From Sipunculus nudus (taxonomy: Eukaryota > Annelida > Sipuncula > Golfingiida > Sipunculidae), in NCBI GenBank assembly GCA_026874595.1, contig CM049322.1:26504840-26568839 (forward strand): a stretch of 64,000 nt of DNA, given 5' to 3'. The notes beneath the pieces are model-generated. The model saw only the letters and a program-made list of their open reading frames with translations. It did not search any database and was not told the DNA's origin. A program made the position numbers and the translations under genes. This document shows positions 45,651 to 58,197 of the stretch, piece by piece. How positions within the stretch are numbered: position 1 is the stretch's first letter; the number at the start of each line of letters is the position of its first letter.

Positions 45651-46767
45651 TGTTGCGATTTTTACCCTCTTGACAGATAACCACATCTTGAAAGGTCTCA
45701 AAAACAGAAAAAAAAATTCGTAAAAATTAGAGGGGGCGCACCCAGTCTGCAGAAACTGATGGAACAGCTCATGATCAATATGTATGCCGAAAATCATGAC
45801 CATCAGTGTTGTAGTTATTGAGATCTTGCAGTTTGTTTTTATCAAATTTTCCATTATTCTGGGGGGTATTTTGGATCCATACAGTTTAAAGAATATGGGT
45901 AACAGAGACCTAATTTCAGGTTTTCATGGAGATTTTTCATGGATCTCCCTGTGTGTTCATAATGAAGATTCTAGGTCTAGTTTTTATGATTTGTGCCCTG
46001 TTAACAGATGTTCATATCTTTAAAGGTCTCAAAAATAGATAAAAAATTCGTAAAAAAAACCCCGAACAAATACAGGTGGTGCCACCAGAAACACTCCATG
46101 ATCAATATCCATGCAAACAATTATCGTGATCTCTGCATTAGGTGTTCAGATACTTCAGCTTTTGTATCAAATTTTCCATTATTCTGAGCTGTACTTTGAA
46201 GTGCCATAGCTCAAAGGATATGGGTAACAGAGACCTAATTTCAGGTTTCCATGGAGACTTTTCATGGGTCTCCCTGTGTGTCAAGAATGAAGATTCTAGG
46301 TCCAGTCATTACGATTTGTACCCTGTTGACAGATAACTACATCCTCAAAGATCTCAAAAATAGAGAAAAAAAAAATTGTGAAAATTTGAAAAAATACAGG
46401 TCGGGCGCCACCAGTCTGCAGGAACTGATGGGACACCTCTTGATCAATATGTATGCCAAAAATCATGACCATCAGTGTTGTAGTTATTGAGGTGTTGCAG
46501 TTTGTTTTTATCAAATTTTCCATTATTCTGGGGGGTAATTGAGAGCCCCCCACAGCTCAAAGGATATGGGTAACAGAGACCTTATTTCAGGTTTCCATGG
46601 AGATTTTTCATGGACCTCTCAGTGTGTCAAAAATGAAAATTCTAGGTCCAGTCTTAATGATTTGTGCCCTGTTAACAGCTGTTCACATTTTTAAAGGTCT
46701 CAAAAATAGAGAAAACAATTCATAAAAATTGAAAAATACAGGTGGTGCCACCAGTCTGCAGAAACTG

Positions 46768-47985
46768 AACTAGATGTGTCGGAACGACACAAATGCCCCC
46801 GCCTGGGGCGAATTAGAAACATTTGTTAAATTTTGTAAAATTTTTTAAGTTCAGGAGGTGTCGTATGGTCAAAAGTAGGTCAACAAGGGCAAAATGCAAT
46901 CACGATCTGTAACGGGTCATTATCAAGCATCAAACCTAAAATCAGGCCAGTATCTGCAGGCATTGTGAAAAAAAGTCCATACATGTGCATAATTCATAAA
47001 GATTTCTGTCTTTCATGAAATTTTCTATGTTCAGGATCTGTCATATGGTCAAAAATAGGTCAACTGGGACGAAAAGCGAACTTGATCTGTAAGTGGTCAT
47101 TATGCGCCCACAGACCAAACATTAGGCCAGTATCTGTAAGCACTGCATTGCGAAACTAGGATATTAGCAAAGCTGATAATCAGTTATAAATTTAAATTGG
47201 AGAGGTATGTACCATGTTTCATAACAATCCACCATATGGTTCCTGAGATATAAGCTTTTGAGTGTTTTTGTATAATCAGCTCTAAAATGTAGAAAAATGG
47301 GTCAAGGTCACCCATCTTCGAACTTGACTGAGATTTTATCGATATACATATTCACTGATGAAATAAAATTGCAATGGTGAATCCTTTTAGAGATATATAT
47401 ATCCCGCTCACAAGGTAAAAGTTAACAGACGCAGGATGGACAGACTCTGGACGGACAGACAGAAGGACGGACAGATGGACAGCTTGGGTGACGACAATAG
47501 CCCATCAGCCTATGAGCTGAGGGCTAAAACGGCTGTACATGTACATTTGTCATGAAAATTTATATTTTTCTTGAAGTTTTCTATGTTTAGGAGCCGTAAA
47601 AAAAATCAAAAGTAGGTCAACCTGGATGAAAGGCAAACTCAATCTGTAACTGGTCTATATCTGCCCACATACCAAAAATCAGGCCAATATCTGCAGGCAT
47701 TGCGAAAAAAAGTCCATACATGTGTATTTGTCATGAAAATTTCTATTTTTCATGAAATTTTCTAAGTTTAGGAGCTGTAAAACGGTCAAAAGTAGGTCAA
47801 CCGGGATGATATGCGAACTCGATCTGTAACTGGTCACTATCTGCCCACACACCAAAAATCAGGCCAATATCTGCAGGCATTGCGAAAAAAAGTCCGTACA
47901 ACTGTTTGATTTTTGAATGACGGAATGACGGAAGGACGGACATGGGTAAAACTATATGCCCCGGCCACTTTGTGGCGGGGGCATA
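46768..47985 (+). mobile_element. HL3, complete 1.2-kb copy
   Basis: 5' end AACTAGATGTGTCGG with perfect hairpin GTGTCG-GAA-CGACAC, then AAATGCCCCCGCC (X word). 3' hairpin at 47955-47984, arms TGCCCC.GCCAC and GTGGC.GGGGCA, with the 3' arm containing the complement of X. The interior has one long unit with GGTCAAGGTCACCC (47301), a CGGACAGA tract (47440-47480), two u180 units and GAATGACGGAATGACGG. The flanks GAAACTG and ATAAAAACATCTC correspond to the continuous u330 sequence GAACTGATGGAACATCTC. Confidence 0.9.
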
Positions 47986-48321
47986 ATAAAAACATCTCAT
48001 GATCAATAGGTATGCCAAAAATCATGACCATCAGTGATGTAGTTAATCAGATATTGAAGTTTTTGTATGAAATTTTTGATTATTCTGGGGGGTTCTTTGG
48101 GGCCCCATAGCTCGAAGGATATGGGTAACAGAGACCTAATTTCTGGTTTCCAAGGAAATTTTTTCATGGACCTCTCAGAATGCCAAGCTACAAGGTTCTA
48201 GGTCTAGCAGTTACGATTTGTGCATGGTTAACAGACGGACAGACAGACGGACAGACAGACAGATGGATGACAGACAAAGAGTGATCGCTATAGCTCAGAT
48301 GACTTTTAGTCAGCTGAGCTA

Positions 48322-48477
48322 AAAATACTGTGGCCCCTCAGGTCTTAAGGAAGTTACAGAACTGGTCATGATCAATTAACATCCCAGATTTCAGGATACT
48401 AGAAGGATCTTTGGCTGAGAATATATAAGCAGATAAACAAGATTTCATTTGACCAAGTAAATCAAGAGGGTTCTCAC
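48322..48477. other. Intron sequence beside EI24 exon
   Basis: Non-repetitive by inspection; the start of the 27.6-kb EI24 intron on the minus strand. Confidence 0.5.
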
Positions 48478-48599
48478 CTGAAACCAAAAGCCATTAACAA
48501 TTTTACTGAGCAGGAAAAGAGGCATGATCCACAATGCACCAAAGGTCCATGATAGAACTGGTCCTATGTAACTCCATATTGTGTTGTGGCTTCCTGGAT
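48478..48599 (-). CDS. EI24: EI24 (etoposide-induced 2.4) internal coding exon
   Basis: A 122-nt exon on the minus strand. The acceptor TATTGTTTCAG ends at 48600; the donor CAG|GTGAGAA starts at 48477. It begins with two bases completing a codon (aspartate if the previous exon ends in G), then 40 codons from PGSHNTIWSY through TFGALWIMPLFLLSKIVNGFWFQ. This matches the animal EI24 region DP...W......ALWxxPLFxLSKxVNxxWFQ, which directly precedes the DIAD segment found in the exon at 20788. The two exons join in phase 0. It supplies a hydrophobic membrane segment of the ER-resident protein. No disruption is seen. Upstream exons encoding the N-terminus are not in the window to the right. Confidence 0.88.
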
Positions 48600-48942
48600 C
48601 TGAAACAATAAATCAATAGCTTGTGGAATGTAAGAGCTTTTGATCAGTGTGTTTACAGACTAGGACAGTTTAGACAGGCCTCTTTGAACAGGTAGTACCA
48701 GTCAAAAACATCTGTCAATCCAATCAACACTAGCAGGGCCGGGGGGGGGGGGGGGGGCTCAACCAACCTTATGATTCTTGCATTCAGACCGGTGTGTTTT
48801 TACCAATATAGCATGGACACACATACTTGTTTGCAAATCAGACAATGGAAAGGTGTCCCTGCCATGTGTTTAGCTAGGAAAGTGTGGCATCAATAATGCT
48901 GCTCTAAAATCCCAAAACCATGGCAAGAAAAGATCTGAAATT
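48600..48942. other. Upstream EI24 intron, no feature except a G-run
   Basis: No exon or repeat family recognised; a pure G-run of about 17 occurs at 48741-48757. Confidence 0.5.
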
Positions 48943-49123
48943 AACCAGGCCGCGAACCTGTGCAATGAGATTACACTAGGTATAATGCTTCAATGCTGGA
49001 CCATTACTTTTCAAGAACATGTGTAACAAGTATATGAACAATGTACGTACTAAACACTTAGAACAAGAAACAATTTAACAAACATCACAGCTGAAATTCT
49101 GGCATGGGTGCACACAACACAAA
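48943..49123 (+). mobile_element. HL4 5' fragment
   Basis: CCAGGCCGCGAACCTGTG is a decayed HL4 5' end, followed by ATTACACTAGGTATAATGCTTCAATGCTGG as at 20985 and 45104. It is interrupted by an HL2 start at 49124. Confidence 0.6.
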
Positions 49124-50105
49124 AACTAGAATACAGGTTGTCAACAAGCCACTACGTGTATCCGCCAAAATCAGAGTAGGACGGGTGAAGTGAGGCATGG
49201 ATTGAGTGGCAAGGGGAAATAGAGTGAGATGTGTTGCATAATAGCCTGGATGTCTGCAGCAAAAATTTGTAGGTTGCGCCGCCTACCACAAAATCCAAAA
49301 CGCTGTCCAAGCTGTATACATATGCAAAATTTTAGGCAGATAAGTCCAACTACTACTTGTATATATGAGTGATTTTATCCCACAGCAGACAAACAGAAGG
49401 ACGCTGTGCAAAAATGGTAGCAGGTGGTGCCACCAATTTTGTGTATGAATAAGAGCAATGTGAGATCTATACACATGCAAAATTTCAGGGGGATATGTCA
49501 ACCATTCCTGAAATATAAGCATGAATGTCTGCAGCGTATACATAAATGGAGGTGGTGCCACCTGCCACAAAATCTAGAAATCTATCCAAGATGTATAAGC
49601 TTGAAAAATTTTAGGCAGATAAGTCAAACCACTTCTGAGGTATGAGTGATTTTATCCAACGGCAAACAAACAGACGGACACTGTACAAAAATGGTTGTAG
49701 GTGGCGCATCAGTTTTGCGTATGATAAAGAGCTATGCGAGATCTATAAACATGCAAAATTGTTGCCAAATCGGTCAAATGGTTCCCGAGATATGAGCTTG
49801 GATGTCTGCAGCATAAATGTGAATGTAGGTGGCACCACCTGCAACAAAATACAGAAAGCTATCCAAGATGTATAAACATGAAAAATTTTAGGTGGATAAG
49901 TCAAACAACTGCTGAGATATGAGTGATTTTATCCCAAGGCAGATGAACAGATGAACCCTGTGTAAAAATGGTTGTAGGTGGTGCCACCACAAAGAGCTAT
50001 GTGAGATCTATAAACATGCAAAATTTTGGTCCAACTGGTCAAATGGTTCCTGAGATATGAGCTTGGGTGTCTGCAGCTTAAACATGAATGTAGGTTGGGC
50101 CACCT
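49124..50105 (+). mobile_element. HL2 5' part without 3' end
   Basis: 5' end AACTAGAATACAGGTTGTCA; the hairpin is partly decayed (GTTGTCA/CCACTAC). u280 halves have palindromes or close variants at 49422, 49551, 49699, 49827 and 49977. It stops at about 50105 (GGGCCACCTGGCTGCACTTCC) without the terminal hairpin. Confidence 0.7.
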
Positions 50106-50479
50106 GGCTGCACTTCCTCCAATCTAGGCACTGTGCAAAAACTATTTATAGAGCTGACATCATCTTGCGAAAGGCCAACATCAGGGCACTGGCAATCTGC
50201 CAGTGGTAAACCAAGTGCTGCCACCTGTACACAAAAGTGGTCCCTACTTGAAATAACTTTGAAATTTATTTTCCCAATAAAAAATGCTTTTCAGCATACT
50301 TATTATAAACAAGGCCTACAGGCCTAATGCGAACCTGTGCAAAGTTTGGCAGTATGAATGGAGGTTTATTTTTAAAAATTAATATTGATCCTTTTAAGTC
50401 CTGCATATCTACCTTAGTCATTATGATTTCAGCAAAATGGGCATTACGGACCTGCAAGTTTCAGACTAGGACATTTTAA
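50106..50479. other. Junction sequence with an HL4 5' end
   Basis: No coding feature. An HL4 5' end (AACAAGGCCTACAGGCCT, X word GCGAACCTGTG) occurs at 50308-50341 and then breaks off into unrecognised sequence. Confidence 0.5.
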
Positions 50480-51545
50480 AACTAGAATAATGGTAGTCAA
50501 CAAGCGACTTTGTGTATCCGCAGAAATAAGAGTGGGACGGGTGAAGTGAGGCATGGATTAAGTGGCAAGGGGAATAGAGTGAGGTGTGTTGCATATTAGC
50601 ATGGATGTCTGCAGTGTAAACGTGAATGTAGGTGGTGCCACCTGTCATAAAATCAAGAGAGCTGTCCAGGATGTATAAACCTGCAAAATTTCAGGTGGAT
50701 CAGTCAAACCACTGCTGAGATATGAGTGATTTTATCCCAAGGCAAATGAACAGATGGACGCTGTGCATAAATGGTTGCAGGTGGCACCACCAGTTTTGCC
50801 TATGATGATGAGCTATGTGAAATCTATACACATACAAAATTTTGGCCAAATCGGTCAAACGGTTCCCGAGATATGAGCTTGGATGTCTTCAGAGTAAATG
50901 TAAATGAAGGTGGCGCCACCTGTCATAAAATCGAGAAAGCTGTCTAGGATTTATAAACCTGCAAAATTTCAGGTGGATATGTCAAACCACTGCCGAGATA
51001 TGAGTGATTTTAGGCCAAGGCAGATGAAAAGATGGATGCTGTGCATAAATGGTTGCAGGTGGCGCCACCAGTTTTGCCTATGATGAAGAGCTATGTGAGA
51101 TCTATTCACATGCAAAATTTTGGCCAAATTGGTCAAACAGTTCCCAAGATATGAGCTTGGATGTCTGCAGAGTAAACCTGAATGTAGGTGGCGCCACCTG
51201 TTATCAAATCAAGAGAGATGACCAGGATGTAAAAACCCTGCAAAATTTCAGGTGGATCAGTCAAACCACTGCTGAGATATGAGTGATTTTATCCCAAGGC
51301 AGATGAACAGATGGACACTGTGCAAAAATGGTTACAGGTTGCGCCACCATTTTTAGTGTATGTTATAAAGCTATCGAAGGGCTACATTTGTGCAAAATTT
51401 TTAGCCTGATCGGTCAAATGGTTCCGGAGATATGTGGGTTTATGTGTGGAAACAGACGCACAAATGGACGCTGGGCAGCGAGGAAAGGTCAGAGGTCAAA
51501 CAAAAATAAGGGCGCAGCAGTTCACATGTGACCTGATGATAAACC
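50480..51545 (+). mobile_element. HL2 without terminal hairpin
   Basis: 5' end AACTAGAATAATGGTAGTCA with decayed hairpin; u280 pairs with palindromes at 50632, 50780, 50910, 51058 and 51187. It runs into CAGACGCACAAATGGACGC (51463) and CACATGTGACC, which in full copies lies ~120 bp before the 3' hairpin, then breaks off. Confidence 0.7.
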
Positions 51546-51760
51546 CGATTCACTTGAAATGCAAATCAAGTTTTTTTCAAAAAGTTGAAAGATATAGCTC
51601 CAATAATCTGGGAATTCTGCATCTAAACACTGTGTGCAGACATCTAGACGCTGTGTCTAGACGTCTAGACACATTGTCTAAACACCCCCCCCCCAGGCCA
51701 GGTCAGTTGCCATGGTGATGTTTGCCTGTTTGTACTGAGGGACCTCTTGACTTGGCTGCT
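51546..51760. other. Short spacer with CTAGACG repeats and C-run
   Basis: The words CATCTAGACGCTGTGTCTAGACGTCTAGACACATTG at 51641-51676 form overlapping inverted repeats around TCTAGA; a C-run follows at 51685-51694. No element assigned. Confidence 0.5.
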
Positions 51761-52483
51761 AAAACTCAGCATATTGTCAAATCTGTTTTCAAATACAGAA
51801 AGCCTTTTTAAATTGGCTACAATGCTTTTTTAAAGCTGTATTTACCCAATCTATTCTTATAAAACTGGCAGAACCCTACCATAGAATAATTCTTGTAAAG
51901 TTTAAACCAATCAGCTTAACAGTTTCATCATAAATCAGTGTATAAGCTAGAAGAGTTTAAAATTACATTTTCGCTTGTAAAAAACACATCAATGTAGGTG
52001 GCGCCACAAATACCTCAAAATCAGATATGACATAGGTGACAAACATTGGTATAAAATTTGGTGATTATAGCTCTAGACGTTTCTGAGATTTTAATTTAGT
52101 GTGCTTTTTTGGACAGATGACTAAGTTCAACCTCCTGTAACTTGGCCAAAAATCTCTGAACTGGAACCATTCGAACAAACTTGAGAGAGATTGTTCCAGG
52201 GATCTTTTCTTTGAATTTTTTCTGGACAGTTTCAAAGAAGAAGATTTTTATAGGTTTTTAAGCTTTTTCTCTATAAAATCTAAATTAATGCAGATACCCA
52301 ATAATAAGCTCCAGGGCACCAAGTTTCACATGTGACTAATTCTTACATGTAATTTGGAGCTGCTAGCTCCGAGGGTTTCCGACTTACAGCCGTGGACGGC
52401 GGAAAGCCAGCTCTGGATGGTGGACGGCGGACAGCTGACGGACGACGCTGTGCCATCGCATAAGCTCACAGGTTCGCTAATGA
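51761..52483 (+). mobile_element. HL4 3' part and terminus
   Basis: One u445 unit with GGTGGCGCCACAAATACC at 51996 and TCTATAAAATCTAA. It ends in GGACGGCGGA-type repeats, GACGGACGACG and CACAGGTTCGC at 52467-52477. Confidence 0.65.
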
Positions 52484-52763
52484 CATATATATCTCAATAT
52501 ATAAGTTGATTCATAATTCTTAATTGCATCATTATAAGTCTCAATCTTGTCAGACAAACACTATATCATGCATACAAATGTTTATTCATTTTTTACCACA
52601 AAAATAAATTTGCAAAACAATAAATATCTAAATCTAAATATCTAATACTTGATTCAGATTTCACAATTTTAAATTGTGCCTTTATTTATCCATAACTTGC
52701 CTTATATTTTATAAACTTAAGCATACTGTTGGGTTTAATTATATTTGTTAAAATCATTTATAA
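52484..52763. repeat. Fragment related to poly-G units of the large HL1
   Basis: GTTGATTCATAATTCT.AATTGCATCAT.ATAA.TCTCAATCTTGTCA and ATCATGCATACAAATGT match 41241-41313. The rest is AT-rich. Confidence 0.5.
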
Positions 52764-53580
52764 GACTAGATGTGTCGGAACAACACGAATGCCCCCGCCT
52801 TGGGCAAATTAGAAACATTTGTTATATTTTGCAAATTTTTTTTAAGTTCAGGAGGTGTTGTATGGTCAAAAGTAGGTCAACAAGTGCAAAATGCAAACTC
52901 TATAACGGGTCATTATCAAGCAACACACCAAAAATCAGGCCAGTATCTGCAGGCATTGTGAAAAAAAGTCCATACATGAGCATTTTTCATAAAAATTTCT
53001 GTCTTTCATGAAATTTTTCAATGTTCAGGATCTGTCATATGGTCAAAAATAGGTCAACTGGGACGAAAAGCGAACTTGATCTGTAAGTGGTCATTATGCG
53101 CCCACAGACCAAACAGGCCAGTATCTGTAAGCATTGCATTGCGAAACCAGAATATTAGCAAAAGCTGATAATCAGTTATAAATTTAAATTGGAGAGGTAT
53201 GTACCATGTTTCATAACAATCCACCAAATGCTTCCTGAGAAATATGCTCCTAAGTTTTTTTTTCTATACTAAGCTCTGTGACCTTAAAAAGTAGGTCAAA
53301 ATCACCCATCTTTGAACTTGACCAAGATTATGTAAATATCATGCAACAGCACTGAAGAAATGAAGTTACTGTGTTGAATACCTTTGGAGATATCCTGCAC
53401 AAAAGTCAAAAATTGAAAAATCCATTAAAAAATTCATTAAAAAATCAGAAATTGTAGGTGGTGCCATAAAAATTGTGACCATCATTCCAAATGATCATAG
53501 TAAGTTTTGTGAAAATCCACACAATGGTTCCTGAGATATAAGCTTCTGAGTGTTTTTCTATAATCAGCTCTAAAATGTTA

Positions 53581-56221
53581 AACAAGGGACCTATGGGTCA
53601 CGACGCTCAGCTGTTATATATGATAAAAAAATATTATTTAGAAATGAGGCACATGCTGGTTTTGTGTGGTAATAAATATAAGCTGTATTATGAGTTGTTG
53701 TTGTTTAGCTTATGTATGATTTTGATAGTACCTTTGGAGACAGGGAAGAGGGTTGATTTCATTTATTTTATTAACAAATGGAGTACTACTGTCACACAGA
53801 TTTTGACTTGGCCATATAACTTATAAGCAGAACATATAATATAAGAGTTTAACTATTTATTAAAAAAATTACAAATATTGTCCCAAATATAATTTTTATT
53901 AAAAATAATAAGAGAATCATATGATTTTTTAAAATGAAATATAACTGATATGATTATTAAAATAATATTAAAGAATATATTCATGAATGCATTCATGAAT
54001 ACATTTTGAAAGTATTTGCACGAGTATTCATATACTTTCATTTTTACCTGAATTCCCATTCTTTATGCAAGAAATTTTATAATGGAGTACATAATCATAT
54101 TCGTATTTAAATACAATTACAAAGTATTCGCACCATGTCTGGTATTTATTCAGTTTTCACCAAACAATGATGTTGAGAATCCAGAATATACAAATTTCAC
54201 ACATTTAAATAATGATCATAAGTACCTGGTTTTATGGCTTTTATTTATATTAAAAAATAACTGTAAAAAATTCATTTTGGACTAATTTCACATCAATGTA
54301 CACACTAGACACAGTAGGAATCTAGATTAATATTATCAACTGCATCTTTGTCTATCATTAATTTTCTTCATATAATCCTTAATGATTAGTAATGAATAAT
54401 ATGATTTACTTCTTTATCATTAAAAATGAACTGAAAAATGCCATAGGTGACTGCATGGTGTTATTTTGAATATGTGACATTCTACCCATCGATACAAGAT
54501 TCTTATATCATCAGTAACTGCAAGTTAATTTCCTGTTATTATCAACTAACAAATTCCTTTTCTATTTTTCTTTAATTTGTTATTAAAAACCAAAAAAAAT
54601 TTATTAATTTATTGTTTATTGTTATGTTGTTGGTTAAAACTACTAGATGAGTTGGGTTGAACACCTGGATCAACTGTGGCTGGCCCTAAGCTGCCTGGAT
54701 TCTCCCCTCAAGCGTGCATAATTTGATGAAAGGTCAACAAGGTCAACATACAGGTGACTCAAGAGGAGCTGGAGAGAGCCAAAGTCTGACAGGGTCTCAT
54801 AAAAAACATTAATTAAAGCTACAATATTTGGCAAATTTCTTTCAGCTTTCTAAACTAAAAAGCTGAAATCCTTATGTGTGCATGATATGAAAATTATATC
54901 AACAGTGCTCACGGGAAACAAACGTGCCTTGGTCACAGTTGGGCAAAATTTAAGGTACTAATTTTATATTTATGCTAATAACTTATAAAATTTGAAAAAT
55001 TCAGAACTAATTTTGGGTATTCAATTGAATCTTGATTAAATAATGTTACATCCCTGACAAAAAAAATCTCTAGCTTCAGCAATGCCCTTGTTAAGGGAGT
55101 AAATATATTTCTTGATTTTTTACAAAGTGCATTATTTTTGGGCCCATAACTTAAAAAAAATACACAATACTGACATCATTTCTGGCATGTGCATAGTGAA
55201 TGTATAGAAAAATATGTATATTATATATGATCAAAGTCAGATCAGTGGTTTTGATATTAGGCAGTCTTAAAGTGTAACATTGGGTTTTTAATGGAAAAAT
55301 GAAGTTTTCATTGATATCTCGAAGGAATTAAGTCCTAGTGACCAAATTCTTGGCATGGTAGGGGATTTTGGAGAAATCTAACTGTATGCCAAATTTAAGG
55401 AACTTAGAGCTGAAGCTCGGGAGCTGAGCTCTAGCAAACTGCATAACACTAGCAATATGTGACATGGTGCTTGAAAACTTGAATAAAATCTACAGTTTTT
55501 GATCAACTGGTTTCAAATTTTTGGTGTTAACAGTTGAAATGCTAACAAAAACATGCTTTGAAAATTAAGTCGACAGCAGTTACAGCAAAAAAACGTGCCA
55601 TGGTCAAAGTTGGGCAAAATTTAAGGTACCAATTTTTTATTTTTGCTAATATTTTTAAAAATTTAAAAGATTTTGATCTAATTTTGGGTATATAATTTAA
55701 TTTTGATTAATAAAAGTAATATTACTGGAAAAAAAGTGCTTAGCTTTAACAAGTTTTGTGTTAAGTGATAAAATTTCTTTCCTGATTATTTACAAAATGC
55801 ATTATGTTTGGGCCCATAACTTTTTTAAATTAAACAATACAGACCTAATTTCTGGCATGTACATAGGAATTATATAGAGGATTATTTATAGGAAATATGA
55901 GGAAAAACAGATGAGTGGTTTTGATATTAGGCAGTCCTAAAGTGTGAAAATAGGTTTTTAATAAAAAATTGAGGTTTTTCCTTAATTTCTCAAAGGAATG
56001 AAGTCGCAAAGACCCAGTTTTCGGCTTGGTAGGAGATCTTGGGGACATCTAACATTATGCTGAATTTTGGATTCCTAGGTCTTACGGTTTCAAAACGTGC
56101 CACATCTACGGACGGACGGACGGACGGACGGACGGACGGACGGACGGACGGACGGACAGACGGACGGACGACGGACAATGGACCACGACTATAGCTCAGA
56201 TGACTTATAGTCAGCTGAGCT
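53581..56221 (+). mobile_element. HL1, long subtype, complete
   Basis: 5' end AACAAGGGACCTATGGGTCA followed by CGACGCTCAGCTG; 3' hairpin at 56192-56222. Best preserved 2.64-kb copy of this subtype. The flanks AAAATGTTA and AAAAATGGGTC match the continuous AAAATGTAGAAAAATGGGTC of the intact HL3 (47285-47302). Confidence 0.88.
56109..56172. repeat. (ACGG)n microsatellite
   Basis: About eleven pure ACGG units (56109-56154) then ACAG/ACGG variants, just before the HL1 terminal hairpin. It is the longest of the ACRG tracts. Minus-strand frames rich in SVRP are shadows. Confidence 0.95.
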
Positions 56222-56314
56222 AAAAATGGGTCAAGGTCACCCATCTTCGAACTTGACCAAGATTTTATCGATATACATCTTGACTGATGAAATAACATTC
56301 CAACGGTGAATAAA

Positions 56315-58197
56315 TAATAATAAAATAATATTTTATTTTGTAAAGCGTAAAATCCAGTGTTGTGCTCTAAAACGCTATTACAAGCAAGCATTTGCATAAA
56401 AATGACTATGAGAAAAAATATTCATTAAATAAAAATTAAGACAAACATTTAAATATTACTTAGGCTAGATAAAACATGCACATAATCCATTAATATACAT
56501 TACCTATTTTACTAAACCAATAAACGACATTAAATCTATAAAAGTGTAGATAAAATTACAGTATAGAATTGAAAATCTGCACATATGCAAAATCACAACT
56601 AATCGAAATATTGCACAAATAAGTATGTCTTAAGCATTTTTTTGAAAGCAGTTAGGCTCTCAGCTTTTCTTAATTCTAAAGGAAATGAATTCCACAAAGT
56701 GGGACCTGCCACATAAAATGCTCTTTGAGCAACCATGGAAGACTTTGTATGTGGAACAAAAAGTAAGTCATGATCGGCCGATCTGAGGCATCTAATTGGT
56801 GTGTACGAATGAATTATATCCTGTAAGTAGACCGGGGCCATGCGATGTTTGGTTTTGAAAAGTAGTATGGCCACCTTAAATTTTATACGCTGACTTACAG
56901 GGAGCCAGTGCAGCTTCCGCAATACAGGTGTAATATGATCATACTTGTCACATCCACTTAGTATACGGGCTGCGCTGTTTTGAACTCGCTGAAGCCTCTG
57001 AATTAATGAAGCCGGATACCCAAGAAGTAAAGCATTTCCATAATCTAACTTGGTGGTGACAAAAGCGTGGATCAGGCGCTCAAGAGAGCGTTGATCCAAA
57101 TACGCTTTTATTTTATAGACGTTGTGGAGATGCATGTAGGCCACACGGCATATGGTGTTCACATGCTGCTCCATGGTGGAATGAGAATCAAAATAAACAC
57201 CAAGGCTTCGAATCCACTGAGATGGTTGAACTTTATGTTCGCCGATTAGAAGATTTGGACATTTAATCTTTGTCGCCAAATGTTTAGGTGTAATCAGCAT
57301 CACCTCTGTTTTATCATCATTCATTTTCAAGCTGTTGTTGGCCATCCACTTACGTACTAAACCAGCAGTAGCCTCCATGTATGTGATGTTATTGCTGAGG
57401 TGCTCAGGCCTGAAAATCAAATACAAAGTAGAATCATCAGCATACATATTATAAAAACCACGCTCATGCAGTAAAGTACCTAAGGGAGCAGTGTAAAGAG
57501 TAAAGAGGACAGGTCCTAAGACAGAGCCCTGGGGCACACCACAGTCCAATATTTGTAACTTAGACTTAATCCCTTCAATCTGGACTGACTGGCTATGTTT
57601 ACAAAGATATGATGCAAACCATTCTAGGGCAGTGCCAGTAACTCCCATTGACCGAAGTGTATCAAGCAAGATCTCATGACTGACCGTATCAAAGGCAGCT
57701 GACAAGTCAATCATGACTAGAAGTACACAATTATTCTCTCCAAGAGCACACTGGATGTCATTATGTACTCTCAAAGTAGCAGTCTCTGTGGAGTGTCAAG
57801 CCCGATAAGCTGATTGATATGGCTCCTCTAAATTATTATCTACAAGATGTTTGCGGAGTCGTGAACACACGACCTTCTCCATCACTTTGGAAACAAACGC
57901 CAAATTAGAGACAGGTCTAAAGTTTTTTAAAACTTCAGGATCAAGTGTAGATTTCTTAATAAGCGGGGTGACGAGAGCGGTTTTGTAGCTCTGTGGAAAT
58001 ACACCAGTTGAAAGTGACAGGTTAACCATGTGTGTAATGACAGGAGTTAATTCCTTGGAACATGCCTTCAGCAGTGTGGTCGGTAGGGGGTCAAGGTCGC
58101 ATTGCTTGGTGGCAGATGCTGAGATAATACACCCGATTTCGTCCACGGTAGCAGGAGCCAAATTCCTCATGGGAGTAAGTACGCGAGTGCTCGAAAA
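56315..58197 (-). mobile_element. 5'-truncated non-LTR retrotransposon (LINE), CR1/L2-like
   Basis: A minus-strand insertion inside HL3. At the left (3') side HL3 breaks at GGTGAATA and a short AT-rich tail of TAAATAATAATAAAATAAT type begins; on the right (5') side the LINE stops at about TTTTTTCGAG and HL3 resumes with ATCTTTAAAGAGATATCCC. The continuous HL3 sequence is at 19698-19725 and 47380-47405. No clear target duplication is visible. It carries the 3' two-thirds of a reverse-transcriptase ORF and a ~280-bp 3' UTR; the endonuclease part is absent, as usual for truncated LINE insertions. Confidence 0.85.

Larger units (their letters stand above)
43140..48321 (+). mobile_element. HL1 u330 array, interrupted by HL1, HL4 and HL3 pieces
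   Basis: u330 units run from 43140 to the hairpin at 48291-48321 with an ACAG/ACGG tract at 48232-48265. They are broken by the HL1 at 43412-44788, an HL4/u280 fragment at 45072-45650 and a complete HL3 at 46768-47985. No 5' HL1 end was found for the host array. A G-run sits in the unit at 44963-44974. Confidence 0.7.

Noticed and set aside
55990-56397. Minus-strand frame rich in SVRPSVRPS, and similar frames at 10173 and 33841
   Set aside because: Direct translation of the ACRG microsatellites; not a gene.
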